A DNA stretch of 54,175 nucleotides from UBA8886 sp002731655 (lineage in GTDB: Archaea; Thermoplasmatota; Poseidoniia; MGIII; CG-Epi1): the NCBI GenBank assembly GCA_030754655.1, contig JASLZX010000005.1, positions 1 through 54,175 on the forward strand, in the 5' to 3' direction. Under the pieces are notes generated by a model. The model did not search any database. It was not told the DNA's origin and saw only the letters and a program-made list of their open reading frames with translations. Position numbers and translations under genes: made by a program. The number at the start of each line of letters is the position of its first letter. Positions within the stretch are counted from its first letter, which is position 1. Positions 39,251-46,950 of the stretch are shown one piece after another.

Positions 39251-40144
39251 ATGTCTAGCTGCCTCGACAGCCTACCCAATAGCCTCGAACCAACTTACGG
39301 CTGCGCCACGGAAATCGTGTCGACCGGGCCGATTGCGGCGCTGCTGATTCTCGTCATCGGGATTCCACTCATCAAGATTGCCAAGAAATACCTCCAGCGG
39401 CTGTTCGACCGGACTGAAACCCTTGACGAGAGCATCGAGAACTTCATCTTCCGCATTGCGGGCGTGGCGATGTGGGCTATCCTGCTGCTGACCGCCGCTA
39501 GCGAGCTGGGAATCAATGTAACAGGAATCGTCGCGGCGCTCGGTATTGTCGGACTGGCGGTCGCCTTCGCGTCGCAGGACACGATGGAGAACATCATCGC
39601 CGGTATTTTCATCATCGTCGACCGACCGTTCCGCGAAGGGGAGCGTATCCTGCTGCCCAAGAAAATCGGCGGCCTCTACAGCAGCTGGGGCGATGTGCAG
39701 GAAATCGGCCTGCGCACCACCACCGTCCGCTCGACCGACGGGGTTATGCTCACCATCCCAAACAAGCTGCTGACCAAGGATGCGGTCGCCAACTTCAGCC
39801 ACCGCCGCGACATGCAGCTGCGTGTGCGCATCCGACTCGGCCTCACACCAACGTGGAGCAACGTTACGAAGGCCGAAGCAATCGTCAAGGATATCGCGAA
39901 GAACCATCCCGACATCTGCCAGGAAAAACCGAAGCCGCCGGAAGCGGTCCTGCGCGATTTCGGCGACCAGGACGTAGTCATGGAAATCCGCTACTACGTC
40001 GAGAACGCCAAGCGGATGCGCCCTTCGAAATCGTTCTTCGTCACCGAAATTCTGCGTCGCTTCGAAGAAGAGAAGGTCACGCTGGCGTTCCCAGTGCGCA
40101 TTAACATGAATAGCGACGTGGAACTAAGCGACCTCGGGTTCTAA
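39251..40144 (+). CDS. mscS: small-conductance mechanosensitive channel (MscS family)
   Basis: 297 residues. Three membrane helices, including the pore-lining TM3 with the Ala/Gly pattern GIVAALGIVGLAVAFASQD, then the cytoplasmic beta domain starting FIIVDRPFREGERILLP and GDVQEIGLRTTTVRSTDG with IPNKLL, and the C-terminal alpha/beta domain. It opens on membrane tension to release solutes after osmotic downshock. Leaderless start at ATG 39251. Its stop is followed at once by a 9-bp perfect hairpin. Confidence 0.95.
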   Translation: MSSCLDSLPNSLEPTYGCATEIVSTGPIAALLILVIGIPLIKIAKKYLQRLFDRTETLDESIENFIFRIAGVAMWAILLLTAASELGINVTGIVAALGIVGLAVAFASQDTMENIIAGIFIIVDRPFREGERILLPKKIGGLYSSWGDVQEIGLRTTTVRSTDGVMLTIPNKLLTKDAVANFSHRRDMQLRVRIRLGLTPTWSNVTKAEAIVKDIAKNHPDICQEKPKPPEAVLRDFGDQDVVMEIRYYVENAKRMRPSKSFFVTEILRRFEEEKVTLAFPVRINMNSDVELSDLGF

Positions 40145-40170
40145 CTGCACAGCTAATGATTGCTGTGCAG
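40145..40170 (+). terminator. hairpin after mscS, possible terminator or 3'-end structure
   Basis: Perfect inverted repeat CTGCACAGC, loop TAATGATT, GCTGTGCAG, starting at the base after the mscS stop. There is no T-run behind it, so termination is uncertain; it could stabilise the mRNA 3' end or be a binding site. The rest of the 137-bp gap to sod contains only a TTAAAT box near 40248. Confidence 0.45.
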
Positions 40171-40281
40171 AGCGCAACCTATCTGGCTTCGCCCTGCTCG
40201 GTCAGCGGTTGCTGAAGACGGTCCTGACTCACCCTGAAGACAGCCTTAAATCGCACTACAGGCTCGCCCGCCGGAGATAGA

Positions 40282-40911
40282 ATGAGCTTCACAGTCCCCG
40301 ACCTGCCGTACGCTTTCGACGCACTCGAACCCCACATCGACGCGCGCACGATGGAAATCCACCACGACAAGCACCACGCCGCCTATGTTAACATGCTTAA
40401 CGCCGCGGTCGAAGCCGCCGGCGACGCCTGCGCCGGCAAGTCAGTCGAAGAACTGATTTGCAACCTTGACGCGGTGCCGGAAGCGCAGCGCGGCGCGGTG
40501 CGCAACCATGGCGGTGGCCACTTCAACCACTCACTTTTCTGGAGCGTCATGGCCGCCGACGGCGGGTCGCCTGGCGGGGAACTGGCTGCGGCCATCGACG
40601 CAGCCTTCGAGTCGCTGGACGGCCTCAAGGAAGCACTGCACAAGGCGGGCATGACCCGCTTCGGCTCCGGCTGGGCATGGCTCTGCTCCGACGGGGGCAA
40701 GCTCAGTACCTGCTCGACCGCCAACCAGGACAACCCGCTGATGGGGCCGGCGCACGGTGGGCACGACTGTGGCACCCCCATCCTGGGGGTGGACGTCTGG
40801 GAGCACGCCTACTACCTGCGCTACCAGAACCTGCGCGGCGACTACCTCAATGCCTGTTGTAAAGTCCTAAACTGGGCTGAAGTCAACCGGCGCTACGCCG
40901 AAACGCTCTGA
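40282..40911 (+). CDS. sod: Fe/Mn superoxide dismutase
   Basis: 209 residues. Converts superoxide to oxygen and peroxide, pointing to an oxic habitat. The four metal ligands are visible: His in EIHHDKHHAAYVNMLN, His in GGGHFNHSLFW, Asp and His in GVDVWEHAYYLRYQNLRGDY. RFGSGWAWL is the conserved Gly-Trp segment. The metal cannot be fixed from sequence. A TTAAAT box is centred ~33 bp upstream and a GGAG motif sits 7 bases before the ATG, so a short leader is likely. Converges with the DMT permease (7-bp gap). Confidence 0.96.
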   Translation: MSFTVPDLPYAFDALEPHIDARTMEIHHDKHHAAYVNMLNAAVEAAGDACAGKSVEELICNLDAVPEAQRGAVRNHGGGHFNHSLFWSVMAADGGSPGGELAAAIDAAFESLDGLKEALHKAGMTRFGSGWAWLCSDGGKLSTCSTANQDNPLMGPAHGGHDCGTPILGVDVWEHAYYLRYQNLRGDYLNACCKVLNWAEVNRRYAETL

Positions 40912-40917
40912 AACGGG

Positions 40918-41820
40918 TTACCCTGATTCCCGTCGGGGCGCCAGCTCCGCAACCAAGTTACCGAGCAGCAGCGCACCGCCGCCGAGCAACAGCCAGCCGT
41001 TGGCGGTCACCATCCCGTAAGTAATGGCGAGTAGCGTCGCCCAGACCGGCTCGAGCGCGTAGAGAATCGCTGCCCGGACCGGGTCGAGCAGCTTCTGGCA
41101 GCGGTTCACCAGCAGCAACGCGACGAACGTCCCGAAGAAGGCGGAGAGCAGCAGCGGCTCCAGGAAGGCAGGGTCGCGCAACAGCCCCCCCAGCGCCGCG
41201 GGCTGCGCCAGCATTTGCAGGTTGAGCAGCAGCAGCCCCATCAACGCGGCCAGCGTGATTGAGCTGAACGTTACCCCAAGCGGCGAGACGCGCCGCGTGA
41301 CAACGTCGGTAGCAATGATATGGCCCGCGAACAGCAGCGCACTGAACACCGTGAGCCACTCGGGCCAGTTAAAATGCAATTGCGGCGGACCCTGTATCCA
41401 GCCGGCACCGAAGGTTGCCAGCACTGCGCCGCAGAGCAGCGGTGTCGACTGTAGCCGACCGCGCCAGCCTGCCAGCAGCAGCGCGGTAAAAACGACATAA
41501 AGCGAGGTCAGGAACGCCGATACAGCTGGTGTGAGTTGCGCGATGGCGAGCATCTGGAACAGAAAACCACTAAATATGAACAGCGCCAGCAGCGCTCCGT
41601 CACGCCAGACTGCGCGTCCCCGCATGGCGTTGCGCACGCCGGGGAACAACGGCAGCAGCGCGCCGCCAAGCGCGAAGCGCAGCGTCACGAACAGCGTCGC
41701 GCCCAGCACACCGGCACCGTGAGCGTCAGCAACGATCATGGCGCGCTTGAGCCAGATAAAGGTCCAGCCCCAGATTATCGTGACTGAAAAGAGCGCGAGT
41801 GTCGCTTGCCGGGGGTTCAA
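40918..41820 (-). CDS. EamA/DMT-superfamily permease
   Basis: 300 residues, about ten membrane helices in two EamA repeats: LFSVTIIWGWTFIWLK with TLRFALGG in the first half, and ATDVVTRRVSPLGVTFSSIT with YALEPVWATLLAI in the second. Such carriers export amino acids, metabolites or nucleotide sugars; the substrate is not readable. It starts at a TTG overlapping the gdhA stop (TTGA), so it is translationally coupled to glutamate dehydrogenase. An amino-acid-related substrate is a reasonable guess from that context only. Confidence 0.88.
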   Translation of the reverse strand: MNPRQATLALFSVTIIWGWTFIWLKRAMIVADAHGAGVLGATLFVTLRFALGGALLPLFPGVRNAMRGRAVWRDGALLALFIFSGFLFQMLAIAQLTPAVSAFLTSLYVVFTALLLAGWRGRLQSTPLLCGAVLATFGAGWIQGPPQLHFNWPEWLTVFSALLFAGHIIATDVVTRRVSPLGVTFSSITLAALMGLLLLNLQMLAQPAALGGLLRDPAFLEPLLLSAFFGTFVALLLVNRCQKLLDPVRAAILYALEPVWATLLAITYGMVTANGWLLLGGGALLLGNLVAELAPRRESG

Positions 41821-43157
41821 ACCACGCCTTGATCTAGCATAGCGTTGGCCACCTTCAAGAAGCCGGAGACGTTCGCCCCGACAAGCAGGTCACCGGCGTG
41901 GCCGTATTTTTCGGCCGCTGCGTCACACTGCGCGTGAATGCCGGTCATGATGCTGTCCAGCCGGCCGTCAACTTCCTCGCGGCTCCACTCACTGAAGTAG
42001 GCATTCTGCGCCATCTCCAGCGCCGAGACAGCAACACCGCCGGCGTTGGCTGCCTTGGCGGGACCGAAAGCGATTTTCGCCGCCTGGAAGATTTCGACCG
42101 CCTCGGGGGTCGTCGGCATGTTGGCGCCTTCGCAAACTGCGATAGTACCACCCTTTACCAATGCTTTCGCGCCAGCCTTCTCGATTTCGTTCTGCGTCGC
42201 GCACGGCAGCGCGATGTCGCAAGCCACGGACCACGGGCGCTTGCCAGTGTAGTAGCTGGCCGACTTGAACTTCTTGGCGTATTCACTGATGCGGCCACGG
42301 CGGTTGTTCTTCAATTCCATAACCCATGCCAGCTTCTCCGCATCGATACCGTCAGGGTCGTGCACAAAGCCGCCCGAGTCGGACATCGTCAGCACCTTGC
42401 CGCCGTATGAAATCACCTTCTCGGCGCAGAACTGCGCCACGTTGCCGCTGCCGGAAATCGTGCAGGTTTTCCCGTCGATATCCTCGCCGCGCGCCTTGAG
42501 CATCTCGCGCAGGAAGTAAACTTGCCCGTAACCGGTCGCCTCCGGGCGAATCAGCGAGCCGCCCCAGCCGTGCCCCTTGCCGGTCAGCACCCCCTCCCAG
42601 CGGCGCGTCAGCCGCTTGTATTGCCCGAACAAGTAACCAATTTCGCGCCCGCCGACGCCGATATCCCCGGCCGGGACGTCGATATTGGCACCGATGTGCC
42701 GGAACAGTTCGCTCATGAATGACTGGCAGAAGCGCATCACCTCGTTGTCGCTCTTACCCTTCGGGTCGAAGTCGGAACCGCCCTTGCCACCGCCGATGGG
42801 GCGGGTCGTCAGCGCGTTCTTGAAAGTCTGCTCGAAGCCCAGGAACTTAATGATACCCAGGTTGACGCTGGGGTGGAATCGCAGCCCGCCCTTGTAGGGG
42901 CCGATGGCGGAGTTAAACTCGACGCGCATCCCGCGGTTCACCTGCACCCGCCCCCGGTCGTCGGTCCACGGCACGCGGAAGGTAATCATGCGCTCCGGCT
43001 CGACCAGCCGCTCCAGCACGCGATACTCGCGGTACTCAGTGTGCAACTCCAGTACCGGCGCCAGCGACTCCAGCACTTCCCAGACCGCCTGATGGAACTC
43101 GGGCTGGTCCGGGTCGCGGCGCTTGACCTGCTCGAAAACTTCGTCGACGTAGCTCAT
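41817..43157 (-). CDS. gdhA: NADP-type glutamate dehydrogenase, bacterial-length form
   Basis: 446 residues, the length of bacterial/lower-eukaryote NADP-GDH rather than the ~420-residue archaeal hexamers. Makes glutamate from 2-oxoglutarate and ammonium. Motifs: RGMRVEFNSAIGPYKGGLRF, PIGGGKGGSDFDPKGKSD with the catalytic Lys, NIDVPAGDIGVGGREIGYLF with the catalytic Asp, and the Rossmann motif ISGSGNVAQF. A TATTAT element on the minus strand is centred ~29 bp before the ATG. Downstream coupled gene: DMT permease. Bacterial affinity suggests acquisition, although base composition now matches the core. Confidence 0.95.
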   Translation of the reverse strand: MSYVDEVFEQVKRRDPDQPEFHQAVWEVLESLAPVLELHTEYREYRVLERLVEPERMITFRVPWTDDRGRVQVNRGMRVEFNSAIGPYKGGLRFHPSVNLGIIKFLGFEQTFKNALTTRPIGGGKGGSDFDPKGKSDNEVMRFCQSFMSELFRHIGANIDVPAGDIGVGGREIGYLFGQYKRLTRRWEGVLTGKGHGWGGSLIRPEATGYGQVYFLREMLKARGEDIDGKTCTISGSGNVAQFCAEKVISYGGKVLTMSDSGGFVHDPDGIDAEKLAWVMELKNNRRGRISEYAKKFKSASYYTGKRPWSVACDIALPCATQNEIEKAGAKALVKGGTIAVCEGANMPTTPEAVEIFQAAKIAFGPAKAANAGGVAVSALEMAQNAYFSEWSREEVDGRLDSIMTGIHAQCDAAAEKYGHAGDLLVGANVSGFLKVANAMLDQGVV

Positions 43158-43223
43158 GATTGCTCACCCGGTTAAGTGCCCGGATAATAGGCGACCCGAA
43201 TGCTCGTTAAAACACTATTCTTT

Positions 43224-43238
43224 CTTACTTCGAGTAAG
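43224..43238. repeat. small palindrome upstream of the 43271 promoter
   Basis: CTTACT-TCG-AGTAAG, a perfect 6-bp inverted repeat lying just upstream of the TATA box. This is where an archaeal activator or TFB-adjacent regulator would bind. Possible operator; function not shown. Confidence 0.35.
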
Positions 43239-43241
43239 CAG

Positions 43242-43249
43242 TTATATAG
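43242..43249 (+). promoter_or_regulatory. TATA box of the 43271 operon
   Basis: TTATATAG, centred 25 bp before the ATG at 43271, implying a leaderless transcript. Confidence 0.6.
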
Positions 43250-43270
43250 ACTAATAACAAATTGGTGGCT

Positions 43271-43981
43271 ATGGACAAAAGAGCGATAGCAGTCATGGTT
43301 GTTGGCGTCCTGCTCGTTATCGGTGGTGTAGCTATATGGCTTAAATCTGGAGATACAGTGGAAGAACTTGGTGAGGACTATCTCCTGTATAAGGGTGCTG
43401 ATTCCGAGATGGAGCTCGAAGGTTGGAACAAAGATGACAATTACCTAGTCGTTGTTATGGAAGGTGAATATGCGGATGGAAAATCTGCAATTGCCGAAGG
43501 CCGTAGTGCAAACCTCACGACTGCGGATTGTGAACTGGTGCGTAATTTTACTTTGGAGAACACCAATGGGACAAATTTTTTCGGCACTGAATGTGTGTTC
43601 GACGATGACACCGAGGAAGATGGATTGATACATGTAGGATACATCTGCAAGGAAGGTTGTCCGGACGGTACATACACATGGAACACTAATGGTACTAAAA
43701 TAGAAGTTTATGACGTGGAAGGAATTATAGGTGGTTTCATTGCTGCGATAATTGGCTTCGTAGCCTCATTTGGAGTCTGCTGCTGTGGTAGCATTGTGTT
43801 GCTGGGTGGCATAATCATGGCATTCACCATGCAAGAAGACGACCCCAATCAATGGGCTGCGGCGCCTGGCGGGGATGTTAGTACACACGAACCCGGAACC
43901 GGCTGGGATGACAAAGAAAGCGCTTGGTCTGAGAAAAAAGATTATATCAGAAACGACGAGAAAGATGGTCAAAACCCATGA
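43271..43981 (+). CDS. membrane protein with extracellular Cys-containing domain, unknown function
   Basis: 236 residues. Helix 1 (IAVMVVGVLLVIGGVAIWL), then an extracellular acidic domain (residues ~30-150) with about five Cys and several N-glycosylation sequons (NLTT, NFTL, NGTN, NGTK). A second hydrophobic hairpin follows (IIGGFIAAIIGFVASFGVCC and SIVLLGGIIMAF), then a hydrophilic tail rich in Asp, Trp and Lys. Not recognised as a known family. Clearly lower in G+C than its neighbours. It overlaps the next gene by ATGA, so the two probably act together. Confidence 0.65.
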   Translation: MDKRAIAVMVVGVLLVIGGVAIWLKSGDTVEELGEDYLLYKGADSEMELEGWNKDDNYLVVVMEGEYADGKSAIAEGRSANLTTADCELVRNFTLENTNGTNFFGTECVFDDDTEEDGLIHVGYICKEGCPDGTYTWNTNGTKIEVYDVEGIIGGFIAAIIGFVASFGVCCCGSIVLLGGIIMAFTMQEDDPNQWAAAPGGDVSTHEPGTGWDDKESAWSEKKDYIRNDEKDGQNP

Positions 43982-44559
43982 CGAGAGTGCTAGAACTGAA
44001 TCAATATATGATTCGGGAGAAATTCTGGAGAATATTTGGTAACAAATTCTGGTTTGAGGATGTAAATCAGAAACGATATGGTTACTGCGAACAAAAACGT
44101 TTCAAAATAAAGGAAGATATTCGAATATATTCGGATCCATCGAAAAGTCATGAATGGTTAAAGATCAAACAAAAACAATTGGTTGATGCCTGGGGCGGCT
44201 ATGACGTAATTGACTCCGGTACTGATGAGGTTTTAGGTACGGTAAGGCGCAAATTCTGGGCATCCATACTTAGAACCAAATGGCACCTTCTAGATGCTAC
44301 AGGCAAGGAGTTTGGAATCTTGATTGAGGATAGCATGGGCCAGGCTCTGGCCAGACGAATACTATTAGGATTAATCTTGCCAAAGAAATTTCACATTGAG
44401 ATTAGAGACAGTACCGAACCTGTAACAATGAGGCAGATGTTCAATCCTTTCATCAAGAAGTTGGTGGTCAATATTCCACCTAACCACCCTCTCGATAGAA
44501 GATTTATTGCAGGTCTAGCTATAGTAGTAGCTGCGATAGATGGGCGAGGAAAAAAATAG
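43978..44559 (+). CDS. LURP-one-related / Tubby-C-like (DUF567-type) domain protein
   Basis: 193 residues. The N-terminal QYMIREKFWRIFGNKFWFED, then YGYCEQKRFKIKEDIRIYSD and LKIKQKQLVDAWGGYDVID, is the repeating beta-strand pattern of LURP-one-related proteins (also related to phospholipid scramblases): YxIREKFW, a middle Q-K-x-F-x-K, and KxKQ. These proteins form a Tubby-like barrel and may bind membrane phospholipid. A weakly hydrophobic C-terminal helix (FIAGLAIVVAAID) would be the central helix of that fold. AT-rich, very Lys-rich, unlike the core. Coupled to the preceding membrane protein. Confidence 0.65.
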   Translation: MTRVLELNQYMIREKFWRIFGNKFWFEDVNQKRYGYCEQKRFKIKEDIRIYSDPSKSHEWLKIKQKQLVDAWGGYDVIDSGTDEVLGTVRRKFWASILRTKWHLLDATGKEFGILIEDSMGQALARRILLGLILPKKFHIEIRDSTEPVTMRQMFNPFIKKLVVNIPPNHPLDRRFIAGLAIVVAAIDGRGKK

Positions 44560-44865
44560 AATTATTCGCAAGCCAAAAATACTACTTTATTTAATTTAAT
44601 TAATAATTATAATATAATAGAATATACTAAAACATATAATATTAATAGAAATACTATAATTAATAGTTTTGCTATTATTTAATAATTACTATTATTTAAT
44701 CAATTATAGTAAAATGCAATATATTATAGATTATACTAATATTCACAAACCCCTGGTTTTTGCACACACCCTAGGGGTTTCTACGTTTGCCAGAGATCTG
44801 TTCATACCTGCAAAAAACGATTCCTTTATATATTACTTTCTTTTATAGACATTATAACAAGTAAC
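44560..44865. other. 306-bp AT-rich non-coding region before the recombinase
   Basis: No gene is supported. Bases ~44575-44740 are almost pure A/T, made of repeated TTAAT/AATTA/ATAATA words. They are followed by the inverted repeat at 44747-44780 and by promoter-like TTTATATAT (44825-44833) and TTTTATA (44841-44847) before the recombinase ATG. It could be an easily melted site, a recombination site or merely decayed sequence. Confidence 0.6.
44747..44780. repeat. inverted repeat AAACCCCT / AGGGGTTT
   Basis: Perfect 8-bp arms (44747-44754 and 44773-44780) separated by 18 bp (GGTTTTTGCACACACCCT), immediately beside the AT-rich block and 85 bp before the tyrosine-recombinase ATG. Candidate protein-binding or recombination site. 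Confidence 0.5.
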
Positions 44866-45783
44866 ATGGAAACTGCCAGTGAAACTGCACCTGCGCTGCG
44901 TGAAATGGTTAATTCAGTCACAAACCGGCTCCAGAACCAAAACAGCCACCAGTCCTACCGCAGTGCGCTCGAAAAATTCCTCGCCTGGTATTCGGCCGCC
45001 GGCCACGCGGCGCTGAACGCCGCGACCGTGAGGGAATACCTGCTCTACCTCGAAAACAGCGGTAAAGCGCGCGGGACCATCGCGACGACCCTATCTGTGC
45101 TGCGGCAGCTGTTCAAGGACCTCCGGCGGCTCGGGACGATTAACGAAAAAACATACCGGGACCTGCTCGAAATCCGGTTCCGGCGTCCGCGAGGCCAGCG
45201 CCTACGCACCTGGCTCACGCTCGCGGAAGTGCAGGAACTGCTACAGGGCCTGCCGCGCGACCGCATCCACGACGTACGCGACCGCGCCATCCTGGCGCTG
45301 CTGGCGGGTTGTGGGCTGCGACGGTTTGAACTCTGCGGCCTGCGACTCGAGCAGCTGCAGGAAGCGCAGGGCCGGCCGGTCATCGCCGACATCCGCGGCA
45401 AGGGCGACCGGCAGCGCACCGTCGCGATCCCGGCCTGGGCCGGGAAATGCCTTGAGGAATGGATTGCAGACTCAGCGGAGCTGCGGCCCGGTGCGTTTAT
45501 CTTCTTCTCCATCCGCAGAAACGGGACGCCGGGCTCAGCACGCATAACTCCGCAGGGCGTCCGCGACATTGTCGCCCGCCGCAGCCGAGACATCCTTGGA
45601 AAGCAGGTACTGCCGCATGACCTGCGGCGCACTTACGCGCAGCTGGCCTACAAGGCTGGCGCCGACCTGCGGCAGGTGCAGCTGAGCCTCGGCCACAGCA
45701 GTATTCGCACCACCGAGATTTATCTTGGGCTGGATCAGGACTTCGCGAATGCGCCCGGGGACCTGCTCGAAATTAGCCTCTAG
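44866..45783 (+). CDS. tyrosine recombinase / integrase (XerC/D-XerA type)
   Basis: 305 residues. An N-terminal SAM-like core-binding domain (SYRSALEKFLAWYSAAG) is followed by the catalytic domain with all family residues: Arg in GCGLRRFELCGL, Lys in IRGKGDRQRTVAI, HDLR in LPHDLRRTYAQ, the second His in LGHSSIRTTE and the nucleophile Tyr in EIYLG. Length and architecture match archaeal XerA and XerC/D more than phage integrases. It may resolve chromosome dimers, or mobilise the accessory region in which it lies. High-G+C coding sequence preceded by extremely AT-rich DNA. A strong hairpin follows 43 bp after the stop. Confidence 0.92.
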   Translation: METASETAPALREMVNSVTNRLQNQNSHQSYRSALEKFLAWYSAAGHAALNAATVREYLLYLENSGKARGTIATTLSVLRQLFKDLRRLGTINEKTYRDLLEIRFRRPRGQRLRTWLTLAEVQELLQGLPRDRIHDVRDRAILALLAGCGLRRFELCGLRLEQLQEAQGRPVIADIRGKGDRQRTVAIPAWAGKCLEEWIADSAELRPGAFIFFSIRRNGTPGSARITPQGVRDIVARRSRDILGKQVLPHDLRRTYAQLAYKAGADLRQVQLSLGHSSIRTTEIYLGLDQDFANAPGDLLEISL

Positions 45784-45825
45784 CCTTTCAGGAAGGCATT
45801 CACTGGCGCATGCATGATGCAGCTT

Positions 45826-45854
45826 GGAACCCGCCGCGGATGGCGGCGGGTTCC
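45826..45854. terminator. strong hairpin between convergent genes, candidate bidirectional terminator
   Basis: Perfect 12-bp stem GGAACCCGCCGC / GCGGCGGGTTCC with loop GGATG, between the recombinase stop (45783) and the stop of the convergent binding-protein remnant (45871). TTGGTGCGTTCTTGG follows, only weakly T-rich. Confidence 0.6.
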
Positions 45855-45870
45855 TTGGTGCGTTCTTGGT

Positions 45871-46611
45871 CTAGTGGCGGCGGCGGAGCGCGATAGCGCC
45901 CAGTGCGCCAGCCGAGACGAGCAGCGAGAGACCCGGCAGGCCCCCATCCTCGTGCTCGTGCTCTACCAGCGTGTTGAGGTCGTCAACACCGGTGATAGCA
46001 GGGGAGTCGGAGGTGCCGAGGATGCCCTGCTTGCTTGAGTAGTAGGCGCGCGTGAACTGGGTTTGCTCTGCGCGCTGCACGGTCTTGGTCATTGCCGAGA
46101 GTGTCGCGTCGTAGTCGTCGTAGATGAAGGCGGTCAGCTCCGGCCAGGTCTTGGTCTTCATGGTAGCGCTGAAGTTGTCCAGACCGTAGTGGGCTGCTAG
46201 TTTGCCCGCGATGGCGTCAGCAATGTCACAGTCGAAGCCAACACAATTCCCGTCAGCATCGAGTGATTCGAAAGGTGGGTAAGTGGTGTCGGAACCAAAG
46301 ACGATGGTGCCGTTGTCCTGCAGGATGCCATCCAGCTTGCCACCTGCGGTGGGGGACGGGTACGCGGTCGCGGTACTTGCGTCAGTATCGTCGGTCAGCA
46401 CCACAATCTCGTTACCGAAGCTGACGGCAAAGATGGCGTCATAATCACCCGAGCTGATGACTTCGCCCAGCGCCATGTTAATCGCGTCGAGCAGTTCGCT
46501 CTCACCCAGCGGGACGCCAATACCGAAGTCCTCGGCGCCGAACGAGCCGACGACACTTACGCCCGAGTCCGCCTCGGCTTCGTAGAACTTCAGGGTCGGT
46601 GCTTGAGTCCA
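45871..46611 (-). pseudogene. remnant of a tandem amino-acid ABC substrate-binding protein with sorting tail
   Basis: The frame is open from 46611 (after an in-frame TGA) to TAG at 45871. Residues read as the C-lobe end of one SBP_bac_3 domain (LKFYEAEADSGVSVVGS, then FGIGVPLGESELLDAIN). The first lobe of a second follows (IVFGSDTTYPPFESLDADG, then VGFDCDIADAIAGKLA). After VDDLNT it jumps to LVEHEHEDGGLPGLSLLVSA and GALGAIALRRRH. There is no start or signal peptide, half of domain 1 and most of the second lobe of domain 2 are missing, and the upstream edge coincides with the edge of a truncated ATPase gene on the other strand. An ATG at 46476 could start a 201-residue protein, but it would lack a signal peptide. 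Confidence 0.75.
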
Positions 46612-46802
46612 TCAAGGCGCTGGTCAACGAAGGGATGACCATGATCATCGTCACCCACGAAATCGGTTTCGCGCGCGAAGTAAGTGACTGGATTCTCTAC
46701 ATGGACCACGGTGCAGTAGTCGAGGAAGGACCACCCTCAATGCTCGACGCGCCGAAGACGGAGTGGATGCAGCAATTTCTAGGGCAGATACTTGACGGAT
46801 GA
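46599..46802 (+). pseudogene. 3' fragment of an amino-acid ABC transporter ATPase (GlnQ/HisP type)
   Basis: 67 codons reading VLESIKALVNEGMTMIIVTH, then EIGFAREVSDWILYMDHG and FLGQILDG. This is the exact C-terminal quarter of polar-amino-acid ATPases (D-loop to switch His and end). Walker A, Q-loop, signature and Walker B are all missing. The homology begins abruptly at about 46597, the same point at which the minus-strand binding-protein remnant begins, so the two were joined by a rearrangement. AT-rich DNA follows directly. Confidence 0.8.
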
Positions 46803-46950
46803 ACTCATTTCATAATTAATCAATTAATTAATCAATTAACGTATTATCAATGATATAATCTATAGATAATAATTATAAATCAAAATTATTCACCCCGATT
46901 GTCAAAGAATTGTAAGGAAGTTATTAATACACGAGTCCCATGAATGGTCG
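46803..46950. other. AT-rich spacer with repeated AATTAATC words
   Basis: No gene. It opens with repeats of AATTAATC/AATTAATT, then long A/T-only stretches, and ends with the promoter of the 46951 gene. The composition resembles the AT-rich block before the recombinase. Confidence 0.55.
46921..46930 (+). promoter_or_regulatory. TATA box of the 46951 gene
   Basis: TTATTAATAC centred 25 bp before the ATG at 46951 (leaderless geometry). Confidence 0.55.

Noticed and set aside
44560..44865. Replication origin call
   Set aside because: AT-rich tract and an inverted repeat are present, but no convincing ORB motifs and no orc1/cdc6 gene nearby; kept only as an observation.
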